Part shown: positions 16,307 to 23,962 of the stretch, in pieces
Layout: the number at the start of each line of letters is the position of its first letter
Position numbering within the stretch: position 1 is the first letter of the stretch
Source: Danxiaibacter flavus
GTDB taxonomy: Bacteria; Bacteroidota; Bacteroidia; Chitinophagales; Chitinophagaceae
DNA length: 64,000 nucleotides
Direction of reading: 5' to 3'
NCBI RefSeq assembly: GCF_041060425.1
Contig: NZ_JAULBC010000001.1
Coordinates: forward strand, 744,001 to 808,000
Notes under the pieces: generated by a model
Databases searched by the model: none
What the model was told of the DNA's origin: nothing
Seen by the model: the letters and a program-made list of their open reading frames with translations, nothing else
Translations under genes and position numbers: made by a program

Positions 16307-17410
16307 TTAATTTTTATAAAATGGATAATCTGTATAACCAATGTCACTGCCACCAAAAAACTTCTTTCCGTCAGGTGAGTTTAATGGTAGATTGTTCAGC
16401 AAACGATAAGGCAGATCGGGGTTGGCAATAAACGGTCTGCCAAATGCGATTAGATCCGCCCAACCATTCGCAATCGCCTCTTCGGCTCTTTGTTTAGTGT
16501 ATTTGCCGGCATAGATTAGCGTTCCCGAGAATGCCTTGCGATAGGCTTCTTTAAATTCGGCCGGCATTATAGGTGCATTTTCCCAGTCTGCTTCTGCAAT
16601 ATGGATGTAAGCAACTCCAATCTCATTCAGCATTTTTGCAGCAGCCAGGTATGTTTCTTCAGGATTATCATCAATCGCACCCATCAATGTAGTTAAAGGC
16701 GCCTGTCTTATACCAACTTTTTCTTTGCCCACAGCGTTTACTACGGCGGTGGCAACTTCTTTTAAAAATCTCAAGCGGTTTTCAAGTGATCCGCCATATT
16801 CATCAGTTCGCTTGTTTGTTTGCGAATCGGTGAATTGTTCTAAAAGATATCCATTTGCGCCATGTAGTTCAACGCCGTCAAATCCTGCCGCTATTGCATT
16901 TTTGGCTGCTTGTGCATAGTCATTCACGATGGCTTTTATTTCATCTTTTGTTAATTCCCTGGGCATGGAATGCTGCAGCATTTCTCCTGCACCAGCCGAA
17001 GGACCTTTTCCTTCCGGATCAACAAATACTTTTACACCGTCCGCAAGAATTGCGGAAGGCGCAACAGGAGACTGTTGATTTTCCTGGAGCGATGTATGAG
17101 AAACCCGGCCTACGTGCCAGAGTTGCGCGAATATTATTCCGCCTTGTTTGTGCACAGCGTCGGTTACTTTTTTCCAGCCATCGATCTGTTCTTTTGTATA
17201 GATGCCGGGCGTCCACGCATAACCCTGGCCCTGCCGGCTGATTTGTGTTCCTTCGGAAATAATAAGCCCCGCAGTTGCGCGTTGGCTGTAGTATTCAGCC
17301 ATCAGATCTGTAGCTACATCTCCGTTTGCAGCACGGGAACGCGTCATGGGGGGCATGATGATCCTGTTTTTTAGCAGATGATCACCAAGCTGGTATGTTG
17401 TGAAAAGCAT
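16307..17410 (-). CDS. Old Yellow Enzyme family alkene reductase (first of two)
   Basis: A 367-residue OYE/NemA-type flavoprotein: LKNRIIMPPMTRSRA, IISEGTQISRQGQGY, FAQLWHVGRVSH, LHGANGYLLEQFTD and the C-terminal IAFGRPFIANPDLPYR. The HVGR and HGAN blocks carry flavin and substrate contacts in the family. It is related to but clearly diverged from the following copy (15202-16302), so the duplication is old or the copies differ in substrate. It lies between the aldo/keto reductase and the second OYE in one operon. Confidence 0.93.
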   Translation of the reverse strand: MLFTTYQLGDHLLKNRIIMPPMTRSRAANGDVATDLMAEYYSQRATAGLIISEGTQISRQGQGYAWTPGIYTKEQIDGWKKVTDAVHKQGGIIFAQLWHVGRVSHTSLQENQQSPVAPSAILADGVKVFVDPEGKGPSAGAGEMLQHSMPRELTKDEIKAIVNDYAQAAKNAIAAGFDGVELHGANGYLLEQFTDSQTNKRTDEYGGSLENRLRFLKEVATAVVNAVGKEKVGIRQAPLTTLMGAIDDNPEETYLAAAKMLNEIGVAYIHIAEADWENAPIMPAEFKEAYRKAFSGTLIYAGKYTKQRAEEAIANGWADLIAFGRPFIANPDLPYRLLNNLPLNSPDGKKFFGGSDIGYTDYPFYKN

Positions 17411-17445
17411 GTCAAATTCAGTTTAATTGTTGAATAAAAAATGCG

Positions 17446-18435
17446 TTAGTTAATGAGGGAAAGTTCTTTGTTGATAAAGGCCATTTCTTCCGGAGTAATA
17501 TCAATGTCCATTGATTGTGCATTGCTGACGGCTTGTTCCGCATTTCTCGCACCTGCCAAAACAACGGTAATGCCTTTTTGTAAGGTGGTCCATCTAAGCA
17601 CCAGTTGCGCAAGCGTAGCATTTGTGCCTTTGGCTATCGGTGTGATCTTTGCCAGGAAATCCGCTACTTTATCCAACTGAAATTGTTCGAAGTAGCCATT
17701 GCGGTGGTCATCGTTCTTTAATTTGCTGTCCTTAAAATATTTGCCGGTGAGTAATCCTCTTTCCATTGGGCTGTATGCAATGATGCTGATATTTCTTTCA
17801 ATAGAGTAGGGCAAAACATCTTTTTCTATGGCACGGTTTAACATGCTGTATGAAACCTGGTTAGATGCAAGACCGATTGTATTTTCTGCTTCGTGCAGTT
17901 GCTGAAGATTATAATTAGATACGCCTGCAGCTTTTATCTTGCCCTGTTGAATCAGCCGGTTCAGCGTATCCATTGTTTCATCAACCGGCGTTGTATTATC
18001 CGGCCAGTGTAATTGAAGCAAATCAACATAATCAGTTTTCAGGCGACGAAGACTTTCTTCCAGTTCCTTAACAATATTGGCTTTTGCCCCGTACTTGTAG
18101 ACAGGAATATTGCGGCCATTGTCTTGAGCATCAAAAAAGTATTCACCATTTCCGCTATTGCTGCCGTCCCAGACAAGGCCGAATTTCGTTAGTAACTGTA
18201 CTTTAGTTCTGTCTTTTCCTTTCAAAGCTTCTCCAATCATCTCTTCGCTTAGTCCAAAACCATAAAATGGTGCTGTATCAATTGTTGTGACACCATTATC
18301 AAGAGAGGCGTGTATAGATGCAATGGAGTCTTTCTTTTCGTTTCCGCCCCACATGTTTCCGCCAATAGCAAAGGCTCCGTATGTTATTGCTGATAATTGC
18401 AGTTCAGTGTTTCCTAGTCTTCTGTATTCCATCAT
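17446..18435 (-). CDS. Aldo/keto reductase family protein
   Basis: A 329-residue TIM-barrel NADPH-dependent reductase. It begins MMEYRRLGNTELQLSAITYG and shows the catalytic Asp/Tyr motif TIDTAPFYG (Asp about 57, Tyr about 62), Lys in LLTKFGL and His in LLQLHWPD, the full tetrad. The C-terminal AGARNAEQAVSNAQ is the usual cofactor-binding segment. It is the first gene of a three-gene operon with two OYEs and is divergent from a LysR regulator. A function in carbonyl or electrophile reduction fits the operon. Confidence 0.93.
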   Translation of the reverse strand: MMEYRRLGNTELQLSAITYGAFAIGGNMWGGNEKKDSIASIHASLDNGVTTIDTAPFYGFGLSEEMIGEALKGKDRTKVQLLTKFGLVWDGSNSGNGEYFFDAQDNGRNIPVYKYGAKANIVKELEESLRRLKTDYVDLLQLHWPDNTTPVDETMDTLNRLIQQGKIKAAGVSNYNLQQLHEAENTIGLASNQVSYSMLNRAIEKDVLPYSIERNISIIAYSPMERGLLTGKYFKDSKLKNDDHRNGYFEQFQLDKVADFLAKITPIAKGTNATLAQLVLRWTTLQKGITVVLAGARNAEQAVSNAQSMDIDITPEEMAFINKELSLIN

Positions 18436-18473
18436 TTATTTTTTTTGTCAGGGCAAAATTCACTCAAAACATA

Positions 18474-18521
18474 TTATTATCATAATAACTTAAGTTTTAC
18501 ATTTGTATCATAAAAATGATA
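18474..18521. promoter_or_regulatory. Inverted repeats in the AKR/LysR divergent promoter region
   Basis: Two symmetric sites lie between the divergent genes: TTATTAT-c-ATAATAA at 18474-18488 and TATCAT-aaaa-ATGATA at 18506-18521. The second has the T-N11-A symmetry expected of LysR operators. They are the natural candidates for LysR control of the reductase operon and of itself. Confidence 0.6.
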
Positions 18522-18528
18522 GATAAAA

Positions 18529-19425
18529 ATGCTCAATCTGGAATGGCTACGAACATTTAAAGCGATTTATGAAACCGGTACACTTACAGGCGCTGCGCAG
18601 GCCCTGTATATCTCCCAGCCGGGAGTGAGTCTTCATCTGAACTCACTGGAAGCATATACAGGATATAAATTATTTGACCGTTCGGCAAAAAAGATGGTAC
18701 CAACAGAGCGGGGAAAAGTATTGTACAATTTTATACTTGAGCCGATTAATAAACTGGGTACTGCAGAACAATTGTTTCATAAGAGTACGAAAGAGGACAG
18801 GGCAACCATCAGTATTGGAATGTGTTTTGAAACGTTTCAGTTCACACTGGAAAAGCATATTTCTTCACTACCTTTTAATGTAATCATCAAGTTTGGCGAG
18901 TATCCGCAAATGCTGCAGGATCTTGATAAGGGGCTGCTGGATCTGATCATCACTCCTCAAAAGGGTGAACAGAAAAATCTTGAATACAAAGCTTTTTCCA
19001 AAGAGCGGATTGTATTGGTTTGCGGGGCTAAAACAGATGTAAAGCAGTTAACCTCACTACTTAAGAAAGATAAAATTAAAGAAGCCATTCAATGGCTTAA
19101 GCAACAGATCTGGTACAGCACTGCAGCTGATATGGAGCATTTGAAAAAATTCTGGCAAATGAACTTCAAGACAAATATTGATTTTAAGCCTAATTACATT
19201 GTGCCAAATATTAGCTCCATCGTGCGTTGCTTAAGTGGCGAAGAAGGCTTCTCGGTAGTGCCGGATTTTTTATGCCGCGGAGAAATTGCATCAGGTAGTT
19301 TGAAGCTTGCGTGGGAAGGCAACAATATCATTGAAAATACATTGTATTTCGGCACAAGAAAGAAAACGATGTACGAGAATGAAATCAATCGTGTGAAGGA
19401 AATATTCGAGAAACAAAAGCTTTAA
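18529..19425 (+). CDS. LysR-family transcriptional regulator
   Basis: A 298-residue LysR protein. The N-terminal winged helix is clear (LEWLRTFKAIYETGTLTGAAQALYISQPGVSLHLNSLEAYTGYKLFDR, spanning residues 4-51), followed by a periplasmic-binding-protein-like effector domain with ISIGMCFETFQF at its start. It is transcribed divergently from the aldo/keto reductase and OYE operon, the standard arrangement for a LysR activator and its targets. The effector is unknown. An array of tgtctga words begins 5 bases after its stop codon. Confidence 0.93.
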   Translation: MLNLEWLRTFKAIYETGTLTGAAQALYISQPGVSLHLNSLEAYTGYKLFDRSAKKMVPTERGKVLYNFILEPINKLGTAEQLFHKSTKEDRATISIGMCFETFQFTLEKHISSLPFNVIIKFGEYPQMLQDLDKGLLDLIITPQKGEQKNLEYKAFSKERIVLVCGAKTDVKQLTSLLKKDKIKEAIQWLKQQIWYSTAADMEHLKKFWQMNFKTNIDFKPNYIVPNISSIVRCLSGEEGFSVVPDFLCRGEIASGSLKLAWEGNNIIENTLYFGTRKKTMYENEINRVKEIFEKQKL

Positions 19426-19430
19426 AGAAA

Positions 19431-19463
19431 TGTCTGATGTCTGATGTCTGATGTCTGATTTTC
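19431..19463 (+). repeat. Heptamer array, family C (tgtctga type)
   Basis: Four consecutive tgtctga words begin 5 bases after the LysR stop codon and read outward from it. A weaker inverted counterpart lies at 19671-19714 next to the VOC gene. Confidence 0.88.
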
Positions 19464-19650
19464 CGATCTCTGATTTCGGACACGATAATATTTCGTCAAT
19501 TGTTGAAAATAAGAAGTGCTAAGTGTGATTTTTTGATGTCTGATCTGGACGCGATGATTACTTATGTCTGATGTCTGATTTTCCGATCTCTGATTTCGGA
19601 CACGATAATGTTTTGTCAATTGTTGAAAATAAGAAGTGCCAAATGTGATT
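19444..19650 (+). repeat. 120-bp direct duplication including family C words
   Basis: Positions 19444-19530 recur at 19564-19650 with an exact 120-base offset and only a few substitutions (for example near 19490 versus 19610). The unit includes two tgtctga words, ccgatctctgatttcgg and a tail ending in aagaagtg. It fills most of the spacer between LysR and VOC genes. An 85-codon minus-strand open frame through it is a by-product. Confidence 0.88.
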
Positions 19651-19670
19651 TCGGTGTTGCACATAAAGAA

Positions 19671-19714
19671 ATCAGACATCAGCGATCAAAAAATCAGCGA
19701 TCAAAAATCAGCAT
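19671..19714 (-). repeat. Short-word array, family C, inverted
   Basis: On the minus strand the words gctgatt, gatcgctga and tgtctga run outward from the stop codon of the VOC gene at 19716. Spacing is less regular than in the forward array because of A/T runs between words. Confidence 0.7.
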
Positions 19715-19715
19715 G

Positions 19716-20108
19716 TTAAATTTCATAAAGCTCCAACGGTAGCCCATCCGGATCGGTGAAAAATGTAAAGCGTTTTCGGGTGTATGGGTCTATTCTTATA
19801 GGTTCGGAGATAACATTTTTTGAAGCTAGTTCTTTAACTGCAATATCTATGTTGTTCACCTGGAAAGCGAGATGCCTTAAGCCGCAGGCTTCCGGCCTGG
19901 ATGGTCTTGGTGGCGGCGCGGGAAAAGAAAATAATTCAATCACGTAATTGGATCCCAGTGCCAGGTCAAGTTTGTAGGACTGCCTTTCTGTGCGATAAAC
20001 TTCCCGCACAATAGTCATGTTCAGTACTTCTGTATAAAATTTTTTTGATCGTTCGTAATCCGAACAGATAATCGCTATATGATGTATGCCTGATAACTCA
20101 AGACTCAT
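19716..20108 (-). CDS. gloA2: VOC family protein, SMU1112c/YaeR-type glyoxalase-like metalloprotein
   Basis: A 130-residue vicinal-oxygen-chelate protein of the YaeR type: GIHHIAIICSDYERSKKFYTEVL at the N-terminus (His7-8 region as ligand), FPAPPPRPSRPEACGLRHLAF in the middle with the second His, and FTFFTDPDGLPLELYE with the final Glu. The proline-rich P-x-RPSxPEA-GLRHLAF block is diagnostic of this subgroup. It probably binds a divalent metal; a glyoxalase-I-like role is inferred from the family name only. It lies between a LysR spacer and the alkylation-repair genes. Confidence 0.9.
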   Translation of the reverse strand: MSLELSGIHHIAIICSDYERSKKFYTEVLNMTIVREVYRTERQSYKLDLALGSNYVIELFSFPAPPPRPSRPEACGLRHLAFQVNNIDIAVKELASKNVISEPIRIDPYTRKRFTFFTDPDGLPLELYEI

Positions 20109-20222
20109 GTGGAAATTGTTTGAGAGCGAAATTACAGGATGATATTGGTTTTTATGTGGGTGTTAGTTTTTCTTTGCTTAGAGCCGGACTAAAATGCATA
20201 AATATGGTGGGCGTTATTTCTT

Positions 20223-20489
20223 CTATTTTGAATGGGTTAATTTCCACATTTTATATCGCTCTTTCAGGCAATGTCCGCATGGCCGGTAACCAGCCAAAAT
20301 GGCTTCCTCTTCATTGGAGAAAAATATCCTGTTCTTAGCTTTCATTCTTTTGCCGGATGAACAGGATAGTCTTCCGTAGATTTTTCCGGGTATATAACCT
20401 GCGTATTGAATTGTCCCCTGCCTGATGAGTTTGCGAAGCTGCTTTTTCTGGCTGGCTTCATCAACGCCTGCGTCAATTTGCCTGATCAT
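20223..20489 (-). CDS. Stand-alone Ada-like zinc-binding domain protein
   Basis: An 88-residue protein resembling only the N-terminal metal-binding domain of Ada. Cysteines at 43, 71 and 74 lie in LSCSSGKRM and AGYRPCGHC, matching Zn ligands Cys42, Cys69 and Cys72 of E. coli Ada. The methyl-acceptor Cys38 position is a glycine here (IYGRLSC against FCRPSC). No DNA-binding helix-turn-helix is attached. It overlaps the stop of the alkB gene by 4 bases (ATGA), so they are translationally coupled. A structural or nucleic-acid-binding zinc role is more likely than methyl transfer; this is inference. Confidence 0.82.
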   Translation of the reverse strand: MIRQIDAGVDEASQKKQLRKLIRQGTIQYAGYIPGKIYGRLSCSSGKRMKAKNRIFFSNEEEAILAGYRPCGHCLKERYKMWKLTHSK

Positions 20490-21073
20490 ATAATAGTCCG
20501 GAATGTGAGGTTAATTCTGCCTTCAGTTATTTTGGGTTCTTTAGGGATGCTGTGTAGCCAATGGTGTTGCGTTGCGCCCTTCATTAACAAGAAGCTGCCA
20601 CTATTGAGTGTTGCTTTTTGAGTAGGCGTTTTTTCTTTTGCGTGTTTGAAGCAAAATGTTCTGTCGGAGCCAAAGCTTACTGACCCAATTACCGGGTTAA
20701 TGCCCAATTCCTTTTCATTGTCTTTGTGCCAGCCCATGCTATCATAACCGTTGCGATAAAAGTTAAGTAGTGCACTGGTGAAAATATGGTTAGCAACGCT
20801 TTCAATTCTGTGTTTTATTTCAAGAAGTTCTTTTGACCAGGGATGCGGATGCATTGTAATGCCTGAATAGCTGTACGGTTTTTGCTCGTCGCCGTACCAT
20901 GCAGTTAATCTTGGTTGCATTATTTGCTTACCGAAAATAACAATGGGTTCCTGTTTCCATTGAATGCTTTCTGCAAGCAGATCATATAATTTGCTGCTTT
21001 CCTCCTTAGTAAACAATGCCGGAAATAAATATACTTCTCCATCAAAAGGCAATAAGTTCTTCGGTTTGGTCAT
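20486..21073 (-). CDS. alkB: Alpha-ketoglutarate-dependent DNA dioxygenase AlkB
   Basis: A 195-residue AlkB-type Fe(II)/2OG dioxygenase that reverses N1-methyladenine and N3-methylcytosine damage. It shows RLTAWYGD, the substrate lid region, the metal-binding HKD (MGWHKDNE, HxD), GSVSFGSDRTFCFKH, a distal His in HHWLHSIPK and the RINLTFR motif that carries the 2OG-binding Arg. The two arginines of the C-terminal RxNxTFR are intact, so it should be active. It is first in an operon with the Ada-like zinc protein. Confidence 0.95.
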   Translation of the reverse strand: MTKPKNLLPFDGEVYLFPALFTKEESSKLYDLLAESIQWKQEPIVIFGKQIMQPRLTAWYGDEQKPYSYSGITMHPHPWSKELLEIKHRIESVANHIFTSALLNFYRNGYDSMGWHKDNEKELGINPVIGSVSFGSDRTFCFKHAKEKTPTQKATLNSGSFLLMKGATQHHWLHSIPKEPKITEGRINLTFRTII

Positions 21074-21176
21074 CGAATGTTGTTTTAAATCTATTATTTA
21101 TGCCATGGTGGGCAATTCAATGTCGTTTGTTAACAATATCAAATGCTCATAAAATATCACAATCAGCTCAAGATTC

Positions 21177-21311
21177 GGGAGACCTCTCCTGTCGTCGACA
21201 TGACGATGCGGGTGCAGATTTCCTTATCATTACGGACCAGGCGTTTGTGCTGCAGCATCTATTTTTTCTGATGAGCCAGGATCGTCATGTCGACGTCAGG
21301 AGACATCTCCC
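21177..21311. repeat. 135-bp element with 31-bp imperfect terminal inverted repeats
   Basis: The left arm (21177-21207) and right arm (21281-21311) are reverse complements with about 3 mismatches over 31 bases, both containing the palindromic core GTCGACATGACGAT. The 73-base interior has no coding content. No clear target-site duplication is seen. Size and shape fit a MITE or a large REP-like palindromic element; it lies between alkB and the Ada-like gene. Confidence 0.78.
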
Positions 21312-21362
21312 AAAATTGACGATGTATGCTTTAAATATCCTACATTAAACTAAAGGATGAAT

Positions 21363-22238
21363 CTAAGATGCTTCAGCATGAATTACACCTTTCGCAGCTT
21401 CCCATCCAATCATTGCAGACTTGCGTGTGCTTCCCCAATGGTATTGTCCAATTTCTCCGGTTGATCTGATCACTCTGTGACAAGGTATGAGGAATGCCAC
21501 CGGATTGCCGGCAACTGCTGTACCTACCGCCCGGGATGCGCCTGCATACCCTGCCTGCTCAGCCAATCCCGAATATGTGGTAAGTGAGCCAAGCGGAATC
21601 TTTAGCAGCGTTTCCCAGATTTTAATTTGAAAAGGCGAACCCTTTAGGTGTAGTTTGATTTGCCCGAGCTTACTCCAGTCCTGGCCAAAAATAAACAATG
21701 CGTTTTGTTGAATGCTGTCCACTATTTGCGTGTACTGTGCATTGGGGAATTTTTGTTTAAGATCCCCTAAAGCCATATCTGCTTTCTCGTCCGCAAAAGC
21801 CATGTGGCATATTCCTTTTGATGTGGAAGCAACGATGATGTTGCCAAACGGACTTTCGGCAAAGCTATAATTGATATGCAGCAGTTCACCTCCGTTTTTG
21901 TATTCACCTGGCGTCATGCCTTCCACTTTGATAAACAGGTCATGTAATCTTCCTGTTCCGGATAATCCTGTTTCAAAAGCTGCATCAAAAAGGGTAGCTC
22001 CGTTATTTTTTAACATCTGCTTTGCATGCTCAATACTTAAATATTGGAGGAATTGTTTGGGACTTACCCCTGCCCAATCCTTAAACATCCGTTGAAAATG
22101 AAAAGGGCTTAGATGTATATGTTCTGCAGCCTCTTCAAGGCTTGGCTGATTTTTAAAATTGTTTTTTAAATAATCAATGGATGCAGCTATTCTTTTGTAA
22201 TCTGTTTCCTGTTGCGTTTCCATGTTAAAATATTTCAT
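21363..22238 (-). CDS. AraC-type HTH plus O6-methylguanine-DNA methyltransferase (Ada C-terminal type)
   Basis: About 291 residues combining an AraC-like helix-turn-helix domain (SLEEAAEHIHLSPFHFQRMFKDW, with the second motif near FDAAFETGLSG) with a C-terminal Ogt/MGMT domain. The active site is IPCHRVIRSTGEIGQYHWGS, in the family PCHRV motif with acceptor Cys; the helix-turn-helix part of that domain is AGASRAVGTAVAGNP. The N-terminal Ada zinc domain is missing and is instead represented by the separate 88-residue protein 1 kb away. The start may be 22238 or the ATG at 22223. It repairs O6-methylguanine and may regulate the cluster. Confidence 0.92.
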   Translation of the reverse strand: MKYFNMETQQETDYKRIAASIDYLKNNFKNQPSLEEAAEHIHLSPFHFQRMFKDWAGVSPKQFLQYLSIEHAKQMLKNNGATLFDAAFETGLSGTGRLHDLFIKVEGMTPGEYKNGGELLHINYSFAESPFGNIIVASTSKGICHMAFADEKADMALGDLKQKFPNAQYTQIVDSIQQNALFIFGQDWSKLGQIKLHLKGSPFQIKIWETLLKIPLGSLTTYSGLAEQAGYAGASRAVGTAVAGNPVAFLIPCHRVIRSTGEIGQYHWGSTRKSAMIGWEAAKGVIHAEAS

Positions 22239-22367
22239 CTGTTAAAGAATATTTCCTGCAGGTTTGTAAAACAAAGTTATCATTATGTGTGCGGGCTTTA
22301 AACCCGTTTCTTGCTAAGATTATTTGCGCGGGTTACATTGTTATTAATGTGATTTCTTTTGCAAATA

Positions 22368-23081
22368 TTAGGAAAGTGCATCGTGAAAAATAATGCCCAG
22401 TGTGTGTCTGTTGCCGCTATGTACCGGGCTTACTCCATGTTTCACGGTTGCACGGTAATAACCCTTTGAACCCTTTACAGGCCGGAAGTTTGTCGTAAAC
22501 AATAACATGTCTCCTTTTTTGGGTTGAATTACGCTGGCCCTGGATTGCGCCCGCGGCACAGATTCAGTCAAAACAAATTCGCCGCCCGTATAATCTTCTC
22601 CGGGTTCGTTAAGTAATAAAACCAGCTGAAAGGGAAACCAAACCTCGCCATAAAGATCCTGATGTAGTGTGTTAAAACCATTCTCCCCGTATTTTAGGAT
22701 AAGGACGGTTGGCTTGTCCTGACCGTGGTCGTAACAAATCTGTTTAAATGCGTCATGCGTTGATGGATATTCTTTGTCAATTTGCAGTGCTTTCATCCAC
22801 CTGTTTGCCACGGGAGCAAGATAAGCGTAAACAGTTTCCCTGATAGCTGTAATGAGTTGCGGCAATGGATATTTGAAATATTTGTACTCACCGCTGCCAA
22901 AACGATAGCGTTCCATTACAATTGTTTTGCGATATAAATCCTCTTCATTGTACCGGGCAATAGATTGTTCGCATTCTGAAGGGGTTAATACATTTTCTAC
23001 AACGGAGTACCCGTTATGTGTAAGGTTCTCTCCAGCGCTTATCCAATCTTTGCCGTCAAGTCTGTCTTTTATACTTACCAT
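22368..23081 (-). CDS. 2OG-Fe(II) oxygenase, Oxygenase-NA family (PF09859 type)
   Basis: About 237 residues from the ATG at 23081 (MVSIKDRLDG); the frame is open to 23315 but that extension is not family-like. The sequence matches the COG3826/Oxygenase-NA group predicted to act on damaged DNA: RYRFGSGEYKYFKYPLP, HQDLYGEVWFPFQLVLLLNEPG (HxD metal ligands), GGEFVLTE, YRATVKHGVSPV (distal His) and RHTLGIIFHDA (2OG Arg). Function in alkylated-DNA repair is a family prediction and is strongly supported here by the flanking Ada-like and AlkB genes. Confidence 0.88.
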   Translation of the reverse strand: MVSIKDRLDGKDWISAGENLTHNGYSVVENVLTPSECEQSIARYNEEDLYRKTIVMERYRFGSGEYKYFKYPLPQLITAIRETVYAYLAPVANRWMKALQIDKEYPSTHDAFKQICYDHGQDKPTVLILKYGENGFNTLHQDLYGEVWFPFQLVLLLNEPGEDYTGGEFVLTESVPRAQSRASVIQPKKGDMLLFTTNFRPVKGSKGYYRATVKHGVSPVHSGNRHTLGIIFHDALS

Positions 23082-23240
23082 AATAAAATTTTGTAAGACA
23101 AAGTTACCTGTGGTTATTGCCGTTGAAGAACCCGATTCTTGCGGTGTTTGGTCATTGAAAAATAGCTGCGGAAGTGGCGTGCATTTTGATTTGACGATAT
23201 ACTGCCTTTGCTGTATCTGTTGAAAAATAAAATGTATTTT

Positions 23241-23561
23241 ATGCCGGCAACAAAAACTGCAAAAAAGAAAACTGCAAAAACAAGCAAACGCAAGTGGTCT
23301 GCACGGGTTATGCAAACCAGTGACGCGCTTGATCTCGAAAAATCCATTTTTAAATCAGATGATCCTAAGAAAATAGCATCATCGTTGAAGCGTTCAGCAA
23401 AAAAGAGTCATCGCAGAAAAGGAACGCCCTTTCAATCCGCCATGTCTATGCTTAATTTTTATATCAATCGTGCAGGTCATAATTTATCGGCTTCTCATAA
23501 AAAGGTATTGGAAGATGCCAAAAATGAGTTGCGCATTGCGTTTGACAGACCAGCTAAGTGA
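23241..23561 (+). CDS. DUF3175 domain protein
   Basis: A 106-residue basic protein from the ATG at 23241 (MPATKTAKKKTAK); ATG 23232 is an alternative. It has the complete DUF3175 signature KWSARVMQTSDALDLE, then KKIASSLKRSA, RRKGTPFQSAMSMLNFYINRAG. The Lys-rich N-terminus suggests nucleic acid binding. The function is unknown; it is divergent from the Oxygenase-NA gene, and only about 160 bases separate the starts. A heptamer array begins 1-2 bases beyond its stop codon. Confidence 0.87.
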   Translation: MPATKTAKKKTAKTSKRKWSARVMQTSDALDLEKSIFKSDDPKKIASSLKRSAKKSHRRKGTPFQSAMSMLNFYINRAGHNLSASHKKVLEDAKNELRIAFDRPAK

Positions 23562-23562
23562 C

Positions 23563-23604
23563 GTCGTAAGTTGTACGTTGTAAGTTGTACGTTATACGTT
23601 CGGG
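23563..23604 (+). repeat. Heptamer array, family D (gtaagtt/gtacgtt type)
   Basis: Five to six 7-bp words, gtaagtt, gtacgtt, gtaagtt, gtacgtt, atacgtt, begin directly after the DUF3175 stop codon and read outward. The same words recur after the helicase gene at 55147-55171. Confidence 0.88.
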
Positions 23605-23871
23605 TTATATGGAGTGAGTGTGTGCCTCTCCGAAAGATATTGCCAGTGCCGGACTGTCGTGTGAATTTTATTCCGCGCCGAACATTTTCAATTGTCCCCG
23701 CCTGAACGGCTTCAGTCGGGCAGGAATTTTTACTTGTCAATTGAAAAAATCGCTATTGCATAAGTGCAAAATAATGACCATTTTTATTGTAGCATCTATA
23801 ATAATCAAAGCTGCTAAGCCGATACGTTTTGCTTAAGCTGTTATCGCGATGAGATATGCCTGAATTCAGGT
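23605..23871. other. Spacer of unknown content
   Basis: About 270 bases between a family D array on the left and a family E array on the right. Several out-of-frame open frames cross it, none with a recognisable protein pattern. No RNA or operator was seen. Confidence 0.4.
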
Positions 23872-23900
23872 GCTTCGTAAATCGTACTTCGTACTTAATA
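23872..23900 (-). repeat. Heptamer array, family E (aagtacg type)
   Basis: On the minus strand the words aagtacg and aagtacg repeat, with degenerate neighbours atttacg and aagcacc. It lies about 60 bases upstream of the metallopeptidase start and reads outward from that gene. The same words occur at 35168-35198 and 62360-62400. Confidence 0.75.
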
Positions 23901-23962
23901 CAGGTGCGGCTTTGCCAGGCTGATGTTCTTTTTTCAGCCGGTGTTTATTTAAATACACTAAT

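Noticed and set aside
19422..19679. 85-codon minus-strand ORF
   Set aside because: Composed of the 120-bp direct duplication; its internal protein repeat mirrors the DNA repeat and has no start signal.
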